DNA of 64,000 bases. Origin: an uncultured Eubacteriales bacterium (GTDB lineage: Bacteria > Bacillota > Clostridia > Lachnospirales > Lachnospiraceae). The position numbers and the translations under genes were made by a program. The stretch covers positions 124,001-188,000 of the forward strand of contig CATOIK010000001.1 of NCBI GenBank assembly GCA_951800645.1. Direction: 5' to 3'. Shown here one piece after another: positions 1 to 9,025 of the stretch. Positions within the stretch are counted from its first letter, which is position 1; every line of letters begins with the position of its first letter. Below the pieces are notes generated by a model, which made no database searches, was not told the origin of the DNA, and worked only from the letters and a program-made list of their open reading frames with translations.

Positions 1-836
1 GATTTTAGCGAAGTAAGTGCCAGAGAAAATGCATCGGCGCCGCTTAAACTGGTCATTCCCTTTAAGCTCTGGCCGTCCCGCTCTAATCCTTTTAACCCCT
101 CAAATTCCGTCAGGTGCGGTTCTAAGGACAAAAATCCCCTATATCCTTGCACCTGCAGTCGCCGCAGAATTTCTTCTATCTGTCCGTCTCCGGTTCCTGC
201 CGGAACGATAACGCCGGTATCGGCTTTGGCATCTTTGATATGGACATAGCCAATGTACTCTTTTAACAGCTCATACGCTGGAAGCGTATCTTCCCCACAC
301 TGGATAAAGTTTGCAAAATCAAACGCCATCCGAAGCGGTTTTCCTGCAAATGAGTCCATGAGAAGCTTGCACCGGGCTGCTGTATCGCCGTAGATCCCCT
401 TTTCATTTTCGTGAAGCAGGGTAATTCCGGCTAAGCCTTCATATGAAACAATGGCATCCATCCGTTTTAACACCTCATCCGTCCACACATTCGGATCCTG
501 ATGCTTCGGCATAAAAAAACTGAACATCCGGATATAAGGCGTTTCCAGAATGTGCGCCAGCTCCACCACATGCTTCATATGCTCGAAATGAATCGCAAAA
601 GGCTGGTCAATATCATATTTTCCGATAGGTGATGCCAGAGATGATACCTTCATCCCCATATCATCCAGCCGTTTTTTGATAAGCCTTGCCTCAGATACAG
701 AATAGGTATCCATACCTTTGCCATCCACGCCCCGCACTTCCGTATGGGTAAATCCAAGAGACTTCATCGTGCTTAACTGTATGCTAAAATCCGCAGAAAT
801 TTCATCTGCAAAGCCAGTCAGACAAATCTGTTTCAT
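1..836 (-). CDS. Sugar phosphate isomerase/epimerase (TIM barrel), 3' end outside window
   Basis: About 278 residues are visible; the reading frame is still open at base 1, so the C-terminus is missing. Translation from the ATG at 836 begins MKQICLTGFADEIS and shows the xylose-isomerase-like TIM-barrel pattern (AP endonuclease family 2 fold). Strands carry the usual acidic and His residues, for example LLHENEKG and YVHIKDAKAD, where metal ligands sit in this family. An AGGAGG site lies directly upstream. It is the last gene seen of a sugar-use operon and follows a second TIM-barrel gene by 11 bases. Family assignment is firm; the substrate (an inositol- or keto-sugar-like compound) is inference. 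Confidence 0.8.
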   Translation of the reverse strand, partial: MKQICLTGFADEISADFSIQLSTMKSLGFTHTEVRGVDGKGMDTYSVSEARLIKKRLDDMGMKVSSLASPIGKYDIDQPFAIHFEHMKHVVELAHILETPYIRMFSFFMPKHQDPNVWTDEVLKRMDAIVSYEGLAGITLLHENEKGIYGDTAARCKLLMDSFAGKPLRMAFDFANFIQCGEDTLPAYELLKEYIGYVHIKDAKADTGVIVPAGTGDGQIEEILRRLQVQGYRGFLSLEPHLTEFEGLKGLERDGQSLKGMTSLSGADAFSLALTSLK

Positions 837-847
837 AAAAATTCCTC

Positions 848-1711
848 CTAGAAATAGGACGCAAAGCCTAAGTCTTTGATATTTTTCACACTGGTCTTTA
901 AACAGTCGAACGGGTCTTTTCCGTAGCACTGGTCCTGTTCAATCGGAAGATAAATTGCTCCGCCCTGAACCGCAGCCTCGATAATTGCCCTCATATCCAG
1001 ATTGCCCTCGCCGATTTCTGCAAACTGAATGCACTGCTCCTTATGGAAAATCTCCGGCGTCGGTTCCCCATCCGGAAAGTAAATCCGGTAGTCCTTTAAA
1101 TGCACCAAATCTTCCCGTCCAGAAAGCTTCTGAATCCATTTCACCGGATCCTGGCCGGCTCTCTGAATCCAGTGTACATCCAGCTCAAAACCCACATAGT
1201 CCGGATTAGTATTCTCAACCAAAAGCTCAAAACCAGTCTTTCCATGGAACTTTTCAAACTCAAAATGATGGTTGTGATAATAAAGCTTGATGCCCTCGTC
1301 TTTTAAAATTTTACCATAACGGTTCAAATCCTCTGCTGCCTGATAATACCCGTCCTCATTATGAACACAGGTGCGGGGAATTAAAGAGTCCCGAACATAG
1401 GTTACACCCAGCTTTTTATTGGCAGAAATAATTTTGTCTAAATCTCGCTCAATGTCAAAGCCTTTTGCATTTCCGCCAAATAACGGCTTATAATTTAAAC
1501 TTGTGGACATCACCGTCACACCATGCTTGGCAGACGCTTCCAGCACTTCTTCGATAAATTCGTCCGTCATATCCACTTGAGAAAGCTCAAAATAGGAAAT
1601 CCCTGCATCTTTCACCCGTTCAAAGGTATAATCCGGTCCTTTATCCCACATGATAGTTTTTACCATGGACATATTCAGAGCGATTTTCGGTGTTGTTTTC
1701 ACATTACTCAT
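848..1711 (-). CDS. Sugar phosphate isomerase/epimerase (TIM barrel)
   Basis: A 287-residue cytoplasmic enzyme of the xylose-isomerase-like TIM-barrel superfamily, to which IolE, IolI and hexulose epimerases belong. Probable metal-site segments are YYHNHHFEF, FELDVHW, VHLKDY and IEQDQC, giving His/Asp/Glu ligands in strand order. The frame is open further upstream, but the ATG at 1711 is chosen because GGAGG lies about 9 bases before it and the longer form would overlap the previous gene by about 70 bases. With this start it overlaps the upstream dehydrogenase by 8 bases, which implies translational coupling. It is a paralogue-like partner of the next gene; the substrate is unknown. Confidence 0.82.
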   Translation of the reverse strand: MSNVKTTPKIALNMSMVKTIMWDKGPDYTFERVKDAGISYFELSQVDMTDEFIEEVLEASAKHGVTVMSTSLNYKPLFGGNAKGFDIERDLDKIISANKKLGVTYVRDSLIPRTCVHNEDGYYQAAEDLNRYGKILKDEGIKLYYHNHHFEFEKFHGKTGFELLVENTNPDYVGFELDVHWIQRAGQDPVKWIQKLSGREDLVHLKDYRIYFPDGEPTPEIFHKEQCIQFAEIGEGNLDMRAIIEAAVQGGAIYLPIEQDQCYGKDPFDCLKTSVKNIKDLGFASYF

Positions 1712-2729
1712 GCTGTACTGCCTCCTTCCAGAGTAAGGTTCTTCCCTCTTGTGAAGAACGACGAATGGCTTCAATCAGAAGAATGACCTGCCCTTCTTCG
1801 GAAATAGTCACCCAGCTTCCTTCTTTCCCATCCAGTCGGTTATAGAAATCCCGAATCAACTCCACATGGCTGGAGCCATAATAGGTTTTGCTGCCCGGAA
1901 GCCGTCTGTCCTTGATAAGCAGGGTCTTTTCATTTTCCTCTTCTTTATCCGCATACCAGAGACTATAATCTTTAATCGTAAAGATTCCTTTCTCGCAGAC
2001 CGCCTGCAGCTCAATACTGGAATTTTTCGTGTAAGTAATGGTTCCGAAAAAGGTTCCTTCTACACCGTTTTCAAATGTAATGTGTGCTGCTGCCGTATCT
2101 TCCACTTCAATATTCATATCCGAAAGGTTGCAGATTTGTCCCTTTACAGACTGAATGGTGCCGCCAAGAAGCTGCATCTGATCCAAGGTATGAATTGCCT
2201 GATTTATCATACAGCCGCCACCTGCCTGTGCCATCAGACCGCGCCACGGAGCTTCGTCATAATAGCTCTGGGTTCTGGACCAGATAGCCACTGCCTTGAT
2301 GCCGAGAAGCTTTCCGTATATCCCGGACTGAATGGATTCCTGCAATTTTAAAAAGGTTGGATTGAAACGATTCTGCAGACAAATCGCCAGTTTAAAATCA
2401 TAATCCTGCTCCAGTTTTTTCATCATGGCAAGCTGCTTTGAATTCATGGTGCTTGGCTTTTCGCATAAGACATTTACACCGTGTTTTGCACACGCAAGCG
2501 CTGCCTCATAGTGAAGATAATGGGGCAGACAGATATGAACAGCATCCAGGTCTTCATTCTCCAGCATATCTTCATAATCCAGATAGAAATGTACGCCCTC
2601 CGGCAGCGTTTTCCCCTTTTCCGGCTTTACATCACAGGCAGCCACAAGCGCAGTATTCTCCACCTGTGCCAGTGCGTTTCGGTGGGTTTTAGAAACAGTG
2701 CCAAGACCGATGATTCCTGTTTTAAACAT
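1704..2729 (-). CDS. Gfo/Idh/MocA family oxidoreductase (first of a pair)
   Basis: A 341-residue NAD(P)-dependent dehydrogenase. The N-terminal Rossmann motif is IIGLGTVS at about residues 6-13. The family EKP signature (CEKPSTMN), with its catalytic-site Lys, is near residue 90. The C-terminal half is the alpha/beta substrate domain, with a Gly-rich GGGCMINQAIHTLDQ segment carrying the usual catalytic His. An AAGGAG site precedes the ATG. It overlaps both neighbours by 8 bases, so the operon is translated as a coupled unit. Such enzymes oxidise or reduce a hydroxyl of a sugar or inositol; the pairing with TIM-barrel isomerases is typical of keto-sugar routes. The exact substrate cannot be read. 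Confidence 0.85.
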   Translation of the reverse strand: MFKTGIIGLGTVSKTHRNALAQVENTALVAACDVKPEKGKTLPEGVHFYLDYEDMLENEDLDAVHICLPHYLHYEAALACAKHGVNVLCEKPSTMNSKQLAMMKKLEQDYDFKLAICLQNRFNPTFLKLQESIQSGIYGKLLGIKAVAIWSRTQSYYDEAPWRGLMAQAGGGCMINQAIHTLDQMQLLGGTIQSVKGQICNLSDMNIEVEDTAAAHITFENGVEGTFFGTITYTKNSSIELQAVCEKGIFTIKDYSLWYADKEEENEKTLLIKDRRLPGSKTYYGSSHVELIRDFYNRLDGKEGSWVTISEEGQVILLIEAIRRSSQEGRTLLWKEAVQHE

Positions 2730-3879
2730 GGCTGTTCTGCTCCTTTTCTACTCGTTTTTGCAGCTCTTTATAGAACTTTGTGCCGTCTACCGGAAGACTT
2801 ACCATCTCGCCGCACCAGTCGGATAAGAACATGGCGTTGGCAATTTCTACCGCTTTGATGCCTTCTGTTCCCGGTGCAATCAGTTCCTCACCACATAAAA
2901 TTGCATTGGTAAAGTTTATCAGAACATCAATATGCTGCTGCTCCCAGTTCTCCGGACAGGAAAAACTTTCTTCATCATAAAGCTTTTCGCCAGCCTGACC
3001 TTTCACCAGCGCTAACATCTGACGAAAATCCAGCTCGTGATTTAACACATCCTCCGGTTTCCGAAGCTTCTTCACTGTTACATGCTGGCTGTCCGTAATG
3101 ATGATTTTTCCGTTGTCACCGTGAATTTCCAGACGGTCTGTGCCCAATGCATCATGGGTACAGGTGATAAAGGAGCCGGTCGCCCCGTTTTCGTATTCAA
3201 AATAAGCAGTTACATCATCTTCTACCGTAATATCACGGTGAGAGCCGTATTTTAAATGCGCTTCCATTTTCACCGGCATACCGCAGAGCCACTGCAGCAA
3301 ATCCAACTGATGCGGCGCCTGATTCACGAGTACACCGCCGCCCTCACCGCTCCAGGTTGCTCTCCATGCACTGGAATCATAATATTTCTGAGTACGCCAC
3401 CAACTGGTAATCATCCAGCTCACCCGGCGCAAATCACCAATCGTACCATCCTCTAAAATTGTCTTTACTTTCTGATACAGCGGATTGGTGCGTTGGTTAA
3501 ACATCATGGCAAATTTCAGCTCCGGGTGTTTCGCAGCCTCCACATTCATTTCCCGAATCTGGTCTGCATAGACTCCGGCCGGCTTCTCTACCATCACATG
3601 AAGTCCTCGCTTTAAACCGGCAATAGCCATCTCCGGATGCAGATAATGAGGTACTGCAATCAGCGCTGCATCCACAAGACCGCTGTCCAGCAGTTCCGTA
3701 TAATCTGCGAATACAGCCACCTTATCTCCCCATTCATCCTTCGCCCACTGACGGCGTTTTTCATCAGTATCACAGACAGCAGTCAGTACCGCGCCTTCTA
3801 TCTGTCCGTTTACCAGCCAATTACTGTGACTGGTACCCATATTTCCGATACCAATCACGCCAAATCTTACTTGATTCAT
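2722..3879 (-). CDS. Gfo/Idh/MocA family oxidoreductase (second of a pair)
   Basis: A 385-residue NAD(P)-dependent sugar or cyclitol dehydrogenase. The Rossmann start VIGIGNMG lies at residues 8-15, and the VEKPAG signature is near residue 97. The segment GGGVLVNQAPHQLDLLQW carries the conserved catalytic His region. It is longer than its downstream partner and clearly diverged from it, so the two probably act on different carbons or intermediates. AAAGGAG lies about 8 bases before the ATG. It sits between the MalG-like permease (31-base gap) and the second dehydrogenase (8-base overlap). Family is firm; substrate is inference only. Confidence 0.85.
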   Translation of the reverse strand: MNQVRFGVIGIGNMGTSHSNWLVNGQIEGAVLTAVCDTDEKRRQWAKDEWGDKVAVFADYTELLDSGLVDAALIAVPHYLHPEMAIAGLKRGLHVMVEKPAGVYADQIREMNVEAAKHPELKFAMMFNQRTNPLYQKVKTILEDGTIGDLRRVSWMITSWWRTQKYYDSSAWRATWSGEGGGVLVNQAPHQLDLLQWLCGMPVKMEAHLKYGSHRDITVEDDVTAYFEYENGATGSFITCTHDALGTDRLEIHGDNGKIIITDSQHVTVKKLRKPEDVLNHELDFRQMLALVKGQAGEKLYDEESFSCPENWEQQHIDVLINFTNAILCGEELIAPGTEGIKAVEIANAMFLSDWCGEMVSLPVDGTKFYKELQKRVEKEQNSHV

Positions 3880-3910
3880 AAATCTGTACTCCTTTCGTTT
3901 TTGGGATACC

Positions 3911-4762
3911 CTATCCTTTTACGCCAGCGGAAGCAAAGCTTTCGATGAAATATTTCTGGGTAAATAAAAACAGGATTATCAAAGGAATCAATGATACCGT
4001 TGCTCCTGCCATAATCAGCGCATAGTTGGTGGATGCATCCTCCTGAAAGCGCTGCAGCCCCACAGTAAGGGTAAATAGCTCCTCGTTGGATAAAAATACC
4101 AGAGGATTGATATAATCGTTCCAGCTCCAGGTAAATCCCAAAAGAAGCGTAGTCATAAGCCCCGGCTTTGCAAGCGGCAGAATCAGATTCCAGAAGATTC
4201 TTAAATGGGACGCGCCATCAATATAGGCGGCTTCTGTATACTCAAATGGAATTTGCATAAACACCTGCCGCATCAGCAGTACGCCGAACACGGAAAACAG
4301 GCTTGGCAGAATCAGCGCCAAATGAGTGTTCGTGATGTGAAGCTGGGAAAAATAAATGTATTTCGGCAGAAGAAGCACCTGTCCCGGAACCATCATGGTC
4401 GACAGATATAAGGTGAACAAAAACTTCTTTCCGCGGAAATTTAACCGTCCGAACGCATACGCCGCCATCGTGGTGATGCACAGTTCTCCTGCTACGGCGA
4501 AAAAAGTGACTTTGATAGAGTTTAAATAGTAGCCTGGAAAATCACTCTTTAAAAAGACCGTTGCATAGTTTTTGAAATTCCAGTTTTTGGGAATTAACCG
4601 CACCGGAAATTCCATAACATCAATCTCGTATTTAAACGATGTGGAAAGCATCCACAAAAATGGAAATACAAACATGAGAGCAAGTCCGCCAATGATAACG
4701 GTCGCAATGATGCGTCCCGCCAGCCGTTTTGCCTTATAATTACCGTTCAACTTTTCTTTCAT
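3911..4762 (-). CDS. Carbohydrate ABC transporter permease, MalG type
   Basis: A 283-residue inner-membrane permease with about six hydrophobic segments. The cytoplasmic EAA loop is visible as EAAYIDGASHLRIF with the downstream Gly and Pro (LPLAKPG), the site where the ATPase docks. The C-terminus is hydrophobic and ends FASAGVKG, as is common in the CUT1 sugar family. AGGAGGGCGG precedes the ATG. It pairs with the MalF-type permease 12 bases upstream. No ATPase gene is in the cluster, so a shared MsmK/UgpC-type ATPase encoded elsewhere is the likely partner. Confidence 0.9.
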   Translation of the reverse strand: MKEKLNGNYKAKRLAGRIIATVIIGGLALMFVFPFLWMLSTSFKYEIDVMEFPVRLIPKNWNFKNYATVFLKSDFPGYYLNSIKVTFFAVAGELCITTMAAYAFGRLNFRGKKFLFTLYLSTMMVPGQVLLLPKYIYFSQLHITNTHLALILPSLFSVFGVLLMRQVFMQIPFEYTEAAYIDGASHLRIFWNLILPLAKPGLMTTLLLGFTWSWNDYINPLVFLSNEELFTLTVGLQRFQEDASTNYALIMAGATVSLIPLIILFLFTQKYFIESFASAGVKG

Positions 4763-4774
4763 ATGGCCGCCCTC

Positions 4775-5680
4775 CTAATAGGTTAATTTTTCTTCTGCCT
4801 TCTGCAGAATCGTAGAGAAGACAAAAATCACCAGAAACAGGACGATTGCCACAGCTGCTGCATAACCGATTTTGTATTCCTTAAATGCATAGTAATAAAT
4901 TGCCTGTACCAAAACAGTGGTGGAAAATCCGGGACCACCTTCTGTAATGATGTTTACCTGGTCAAAAATTTTAAACGAGTTAATCGTTGCAAGGGTAATA
5001 CAGAAAAATAAACTGGAGGACATCATCGGGATGGTAATCCGGAAAAATGTCTGAATGGGGCTTGCGCCGTCCACGGCTGCGGATTCATACACTTCCTGCG
5101 GAAGCCCCTGCATATTTGCCAGTAAAATAATGCAGTAATACCCCACATCATGCCAGACCGACATCATGATAATACCGATAAGCGCCCACTGGGAGCTAAC
5201 AAACCATTTTGGCGGATCTGCCACATGAAATACATTCGTCAAAATACTGTTAACCGGACCGCTTTCCGGATATAAAAGTACCATCCATACGGTTGCAACC
5301 GACACCAGAGAAGATATGTAAGGCATAAAGGTCATCATACGGATGGGAATTTTGAAAAAGACATATTTATTCAAAAAAGTAGCCAGAACCAGGGCAATGG
5401 AAATGGTTAAAGGAACATAGGAAAAGGAATAGATCAGGTTGTTTCGCAGCGCAGAAACCACGCGCTCATCATCCACAATATTCTTAAAATTTTCCATTCC
5501 CACAAATTCCAGCCCGGCAAGTCCCTTCATCGGATTCCACTCTGTAAATCCAAGAAGCAGAGACATGACGATAGGAATGATGATAAAAATAGTTGTTCCG
5601 ATTAAGCTAGGGAGAAGGAAGGCGTAGCCCGCCCTCTCCTCACGCAGTTGAATCTGAGTTAATTTTCGTTTTCTTTTCAT
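4775..5680 (-). CDS. Carbohydrate ABC transporter permease, MalF type
   Basis: An inner-membrane permease of about 301 residues with a basic N-terminus (MKRKRKLTQ) and six predicted membrane spans. The EAA loop is ESAAVDGASPIQTFFRITIP, matching CUT1 sugar permeases. The ATG at 5680 is preferred over the GTG at 5689, which is only three codons longer; the ribosome binding site is weak in both cases. It lies between the binding protein (23-32 bases upstream) and the MalG-type permease. Together the three form an importer for an oligosaccharide, glycoside or polyol. Confidence 0.88.
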   Translation of the reverse strand: MKRKRKLTQIQLREERAGYAFLLPSLIGTTIFIIIPIVMSLLLGFTEWNPMKGLAGLEFVGMENFKNIVDDERVVSALRNNLIYSFSYVPLTISIALVLATFLNKYVFFKIPIRMMTFMPYISSLVSVATVWMVLLYPESGPVNSILTNVFHVADPPKWFVSSQWALIGIIMMSVWHDVGYYCIILLANMQGLPQEVYESAAVDGASPIQTFFRITIPMMSSSLFFCITLATINSFKIFDQVNIITEGGPGFSTTVLVQAIYYYAFKEYKIGYAAAVAIVLFLVIFVFSTILQKAEEKLTY

Positions 5681-5712
5681 AAGCGACACCGCTTTCTTTC
5701 GACTTGTAACAT

Positions 5713-7035
5713 TTATTCTGCCAATGCTTCGTTGACACGGCGTTCTACATTGTCCAAGGTTTCCTCCAAGGTTTTCTCGCCGTTAAAATACTGCTCGATT
5801 TCTTCTTTTGCAATCTGCATATACTCAGTACCGCCGGATTCAATAATCTTATTGGTGGTTAAGTTTACGCTGTCGCTAAAGAACTTCTGGCCGTCTTCCG
5901 GAGAAAGCGGGGAGCCGTCACAGAAAATAGTAGCAATATCATCGGTATATGCCGGCAGATAGGTCGGCAGATTACCGGACGCTGCGATATAATCAGAGCA
6001 CTCCTCTACATAGTATTTGATAAATCTCCATGCTTCCTCTTTGTGCTGGGAGTTAGCCGGAATGCCAAGCACGGATGCAGAGTAGTTGCTGCACGGACCT
6101 TCCACGGTTTCATCAAAACGCGGCAGATAAGCAACGCCTACTTCAAAATCAAACGGGAATTTCTCTTTGTTCTTCATATCGCGAACCAGCCAGCTTCCTG
6201 CGTTTGCCATGGCTTCCTTTCCGCCTAAGAAGGAACTGTTGATCACTGCTTTTGCAGCGACAATCTGACCATAGGGCATCTGGATATTCTCGTCGTCTAA
6301 CATTTTACGGGTTTCCAAAGCTTTCACCCATGCCGGATCCTTGATGTTGCACTTGCCGTCCTGAGTAAACCATTTCCCCTTCTGCGCCGCTACGGTTGCC
6401 CACTCATTTGCATAGGTATGCAGATAGGTTCCGTAAATGCCGTCATCTTTGCCCCACTCCGCCATCTTTCTTGCCGTTTCGATGTATTCTTCTAATGTCC
6501 AGTCATCAGACGGATACGGAACACCTGCTGCGTCAAACATATCTTTGTTGTAATAAACGCCGCTCTGGGTTGCTCGGAACGGAATGCCATAATAAGTACC
6601 GTCTAACTGTCCCCAGATCGCATATTTTCCGAAGGAAGCTTCCATATCTATGCCGTCTCGTTCAATAAACTCATCTAACGGAGCAAGCATACCAGATTCA
6701 AAACGGGTAAACTGGTCGCCGTCAGAAATCGGCATAACATCCATATCACCGCCGCTCATTGCCAGGATGTCTAACTTGGTCAGTCGTTCGCCGTTTGCCG
6801 GAATACTGTGAACCACTACTTTGATGTCCGGGTTTGCCGCATTAAAATCATCGATAAACTTCTGGTCCGGAATATCCCAATCATAGTAGTTAATAACTAC
6901 CGGTTCTTTGGATGCTTCTGCTGCCGGAGCATTGTCTGCCGATGCCTGCGTACCTGCTGAATCAGCACTGCTGCCGCATCCTGCAAGCGCACCTGCTGCT
7001 GCGAGACACAGCATAAACATGGTTCTTCTTTTCAT
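5713..7035 (-). CDS. Extracellular sugar-binding lipoprotein of the ABC importer
   Basis: A 440-residue family 1 solute-binding protein. The N-terminus is a lipoprotein signal: basic MKRR, a hydrophobic stretch and lipobox LAGC with Cys20 as the lipidated residue, followed by a Ser/Ala-rich linker. The mature part has the usual two-lobe pattern, with segments such as GIPFRATQSGVYYNKDMFDAAG. AAAGGAGG precedes the ATG. It is the first gene of the sugar operon and has its own promoter and leader hairpin, so it is probably the most highly expressed component. The ligand is unknown. Confidence 0.9.
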   Translation of the reverse strand: MKRRTMFMLCLAAAGALAGCGSSADSAGTQASADNAPAAEASKEPVVINYYDWDIPDQKFIDDFNAANPDIKVVVHSIPANGERLTKLDILAMSGGDMDVMPISDGDQFTRFESGMLAPLDEFIERDGIDMEASFGKYAIWGQLDGTYYGIPFRATQSGVYYNKDMFDAAGVPYPSDDWTLEEYIETARKMAEWGKDDGIYGTYLHTYANEWATVAAQKGKWFTQDGKCNIKDPAWVKALETRKMLDDENIQMPYGQIVAAKAVINSSFLGGKEAMANAGSWLVRDMKNKEKFPFDFEVGVAYLPRFDETVEGPCSNYSASVLGIPANSQHKEEAWRFIKYYVEECSDYIAASGNLPTYLPAYTDDIATIFCDGSPLSPEDGQKFFSDSVNLTTNKIIESGGTEYMQIAKEEIEQYFNGEKTLEETLDNVERRVNEALAE

Positions 7036-7072
7036 AGTTTTTTCCTCCTTTGGTTTATAAAATATATCGTCA

Positions 7073-7103
7073 AGAGAATAAACGGTGTTTCCGTTTATTC
7101 TCT
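7073..7103. promoter_or_regulatory. 13-bp perfect inverted repeat, leader hairpin or operator
   Basis: Arms AGAGAATAAACGG and CCGTTTATTCTCT are perfectly complementary around the five-base loop TGTTT. The repeat begins about 8 bases downstream of the predicted start of transcription and ends about 38 bases before the binding-protein ATG. On the minus strand no clean T run follows it, so it is a poor terminator for the sensor gene. An operator or a 5' mRNA stabilising hairpin is the better reading. Confidence 0.6.
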
Positions 7104-7117
7104 CAAGTTATATTGTT

Positions 7118-7146
7118 ATCATACCAAGGAATAATTTTGGCAACAA
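7118..7146 (-). promoter_or_regulatory. Predicted sigma-A promoter of the sugar operon
   Basis: Read on the minus strand: -35 TTGTTG (7141-7146), 17-base spacer, -10 TATGAT (7118-7123). Transcription would start near 7111, just before the inverted repeat at 7073-7103. The -35 is imperfect, which fits activation by the adjacent AraC-type response regulator, but that link is inferred from position. Confidence 0.5.
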
Positions 7147-7207
7147 TGTATAATGTTTCCGATTTGTTCAGAAAATTTCACAGAAATTATGATAAAAGAA
7201 TAAGAAA

Positions 7208-9025
7208 TCAGGAATTGGATTTTGTGTAATATGGAAAAACAATCTCAATACAGGTTCCATGCTCTTTGTCACTGGTAATTAAAAACTGTACCTGGTCTCC
7301 ATAACAAAGCTTTAACCGCTTCATAATATTGCGAATTCCAACACCTCCGTTTCCGGCATCTTCCTTCCGCTCCTCTTCGGTATGAATTTCCTCCCAGAGA
7401 TTTCTCAGAGACCGTAAGGTTTCTTCCTTCATCCCCTGCCCATTATCAGAAACCTGAATCTTCATGGTTTCATCTGCATGGTTAAAGGAAATGTGGATAT
7501 GCCCCTTGCAGTCATAAGGCTCAATCCCGTATTTGATGGAATTTTCCACAAGAGGCTGCAGCATATGCTTAAGCATCTGCGTATCCATAATCTCATCGGC
7601 TGCGGTAATTTCATAATCCAGCCGCCCGCCAAAACGCACCTGCTCCAGATACATGTAAAGCCGTACCTGTTCGATTTCCTCTCTTGCTGTGGTAAAAATA
7701 TGTTCCCGGTCCATATTGCTGCGGAACAGATGCCCCAGCGCCAGAATCATTTTGGAAACATCTTCATTCCCTTCCATCAGCGCCATCCAGTTGATGGAAT
7801 CCAGCGTATTATAAAGAAAATGCGGATTGATCTGCATTTGTAAGGACTGAAGCTGCGCCTGTTTGGTAGCGCCGATCAACTTCTGCTCCTTTAATTCCGC
7901 CTCATAAACCTGATGAATCAAAGTATCCAAACGGTTCGCCATCACCCCAAAACGCTCAAACAAATTATTGATTTCCAGAATATTAGCTGGTTCGCTGATA
8001 AGATCATCAAATTCCCCCTGCTCCACCTTCTCAAATTCCCGCTCCAGAAGATGAAGAGGATGACTTAATGCATTCGCATTCTGTACTGAATAATATCCCA
8101 GGACTACAAGCAGCACCACCGATGCCAGAATACAAATTGCAATAGCCGTATACGCATCCTGGAAGATAATATCCCGATCGGTTACCTGAACTACAAATAA
8201 TTCTAACGGACCGTCAATGGCAGAAGAAGTCATCAGATAATTCTTCCCCTGCAGGGAAATAAACGAACCGTCCTTCTCACGAATCTGACTTCCGGAAAGC
8301 AGGATTTCTCCCAGATGACTGTTGTCGCTTCCCCCCAGAATACGCCCGTTTTCATCCACTACATAGATATGCCGCCCCTGTTTTGACAAATCCGGTTCTC
8401 CAAAATGCAGAAGACTGTCCAGATTCAGCGTCAAATACACATATCCCAGATTCTCTCCAATATTTCGGTTGTCAGAGGCATAAATAGAACGAATCTTTTT
8501 CACCCCGTCAATTGCAATATGATGCCCATAGGTATCTTTTACAATGTTTGCCGTATCCATCAGCCAGATCGTATCGCCGGTAGACTGTGCCGCCTGTTCA
8601 TACCATGGATAATCCTGAATGGGCTTTGTCAAATCAATTTCAAACATACTGCCAAGCATCTGGCCGTCCGCAGAAAAAACAGCAATATTATCCGTCATGG
8701 AAAGGGCGTTTGTCGCACGGGAAATAATCCGGCTGATTTCCAGATTGCGGATATAATAATCCTCGCTCTCCTGTTTCTCTGTCAAAAGCCTTTGCATATC
8801 CCGGTTGTAGATTAAATCCAGCACCGTCGTTTCCACACTGGAAATCCGGGTTTTAATATCTTCACTTTTCTGTCGTACTGCGTCCTCACTTCTGGAATGG
8901 GCAAACTGCAGTGCCATACTTCCCAAGAACGCATAACTGATGATACAGATTGCGATTAGGGACAGCAAAATCGACAAAAAAGAAGTGAAAATAAATTTCT
9001 TTTTTAAAGTGACAGCCTTTTTCAT
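7208..9025 (-). CDS. Sensor histidine kinase, YesM/LytS-like family
   Basis: A 605-residue membrane kinase. The first membrane span is at about residues 12-36, followed by an extracellular Cache-like sensor of about 250 residues. A second span near 285-310 is followed by a HAMP linker. The phospho-acceptor motif is LQMQINPHFLYNTLDSINW. The ATPase domain has N-box QPLVENSIKYG and G boxes SDNGQGM and GGVGIRNI. It overlaps the response regulator by 4 bases (ATGA). Position next to the sugar operon suggests that it senses that sugar or its binding protein. Confidence 0.92.
   Translation of the reverse strand: MKKAVTLKKKFIFTSFLSILLSLIAICIISYAFLGSMALQFAHSRSEDAVRQKSEDIKTRISSVETTVLDLIYNRDMQRLLTEKQESEDYYIRNLEISRIISRATNALSMTDNIAVFSADGQMLGSMFEIDLTKPIQDYPWYEQAAQSTGDTIWLMDTANIVKDTYGHHIAIDGVKKIRSIYASDNRNIGENLGYVYLTLNLDSLLHFGEPDLSKQGRHIYVVDENGRILGGSDNSHLGEILLSGSQIREKDGSFISLQGKNYLMTSSAIDGPLELFVVQVTDRDIIFQDAYTAIAICILASVVLLVVLGYYSVQNANALSHPLHLLEREFEKVEQGEFDDLISEPANILEINNLFERFGVMANRLDTLIHQVYEAELKEQKLIGATKQAQLQSLQMQINPHFLYNTLDSINWMALMEGNEDVSKMILALGHLFRSNMDREHIFTTAREEIEQVRLYMYLEQVRFGGRLDYEITAADEIMDTQMLKHMLQPLVENSIKYGIEPYDCKGHIHISFNHADETMKIQVSDNGQGMKEETLRSLRNLWEEIHTEEERKEDAGNGGVGIRNIMKRLKLCYGDQVQFLITSDKEHGTCIEIVFPYYTKSNS

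Noticed and set aside
1866-2351. 161-codon open frame on the plus strand
   Set aside because: It lies wholly antisense to a clear Gfo/Idh/MocA gene, has no ribosome binding site and its composition is a mirror of the real gene.
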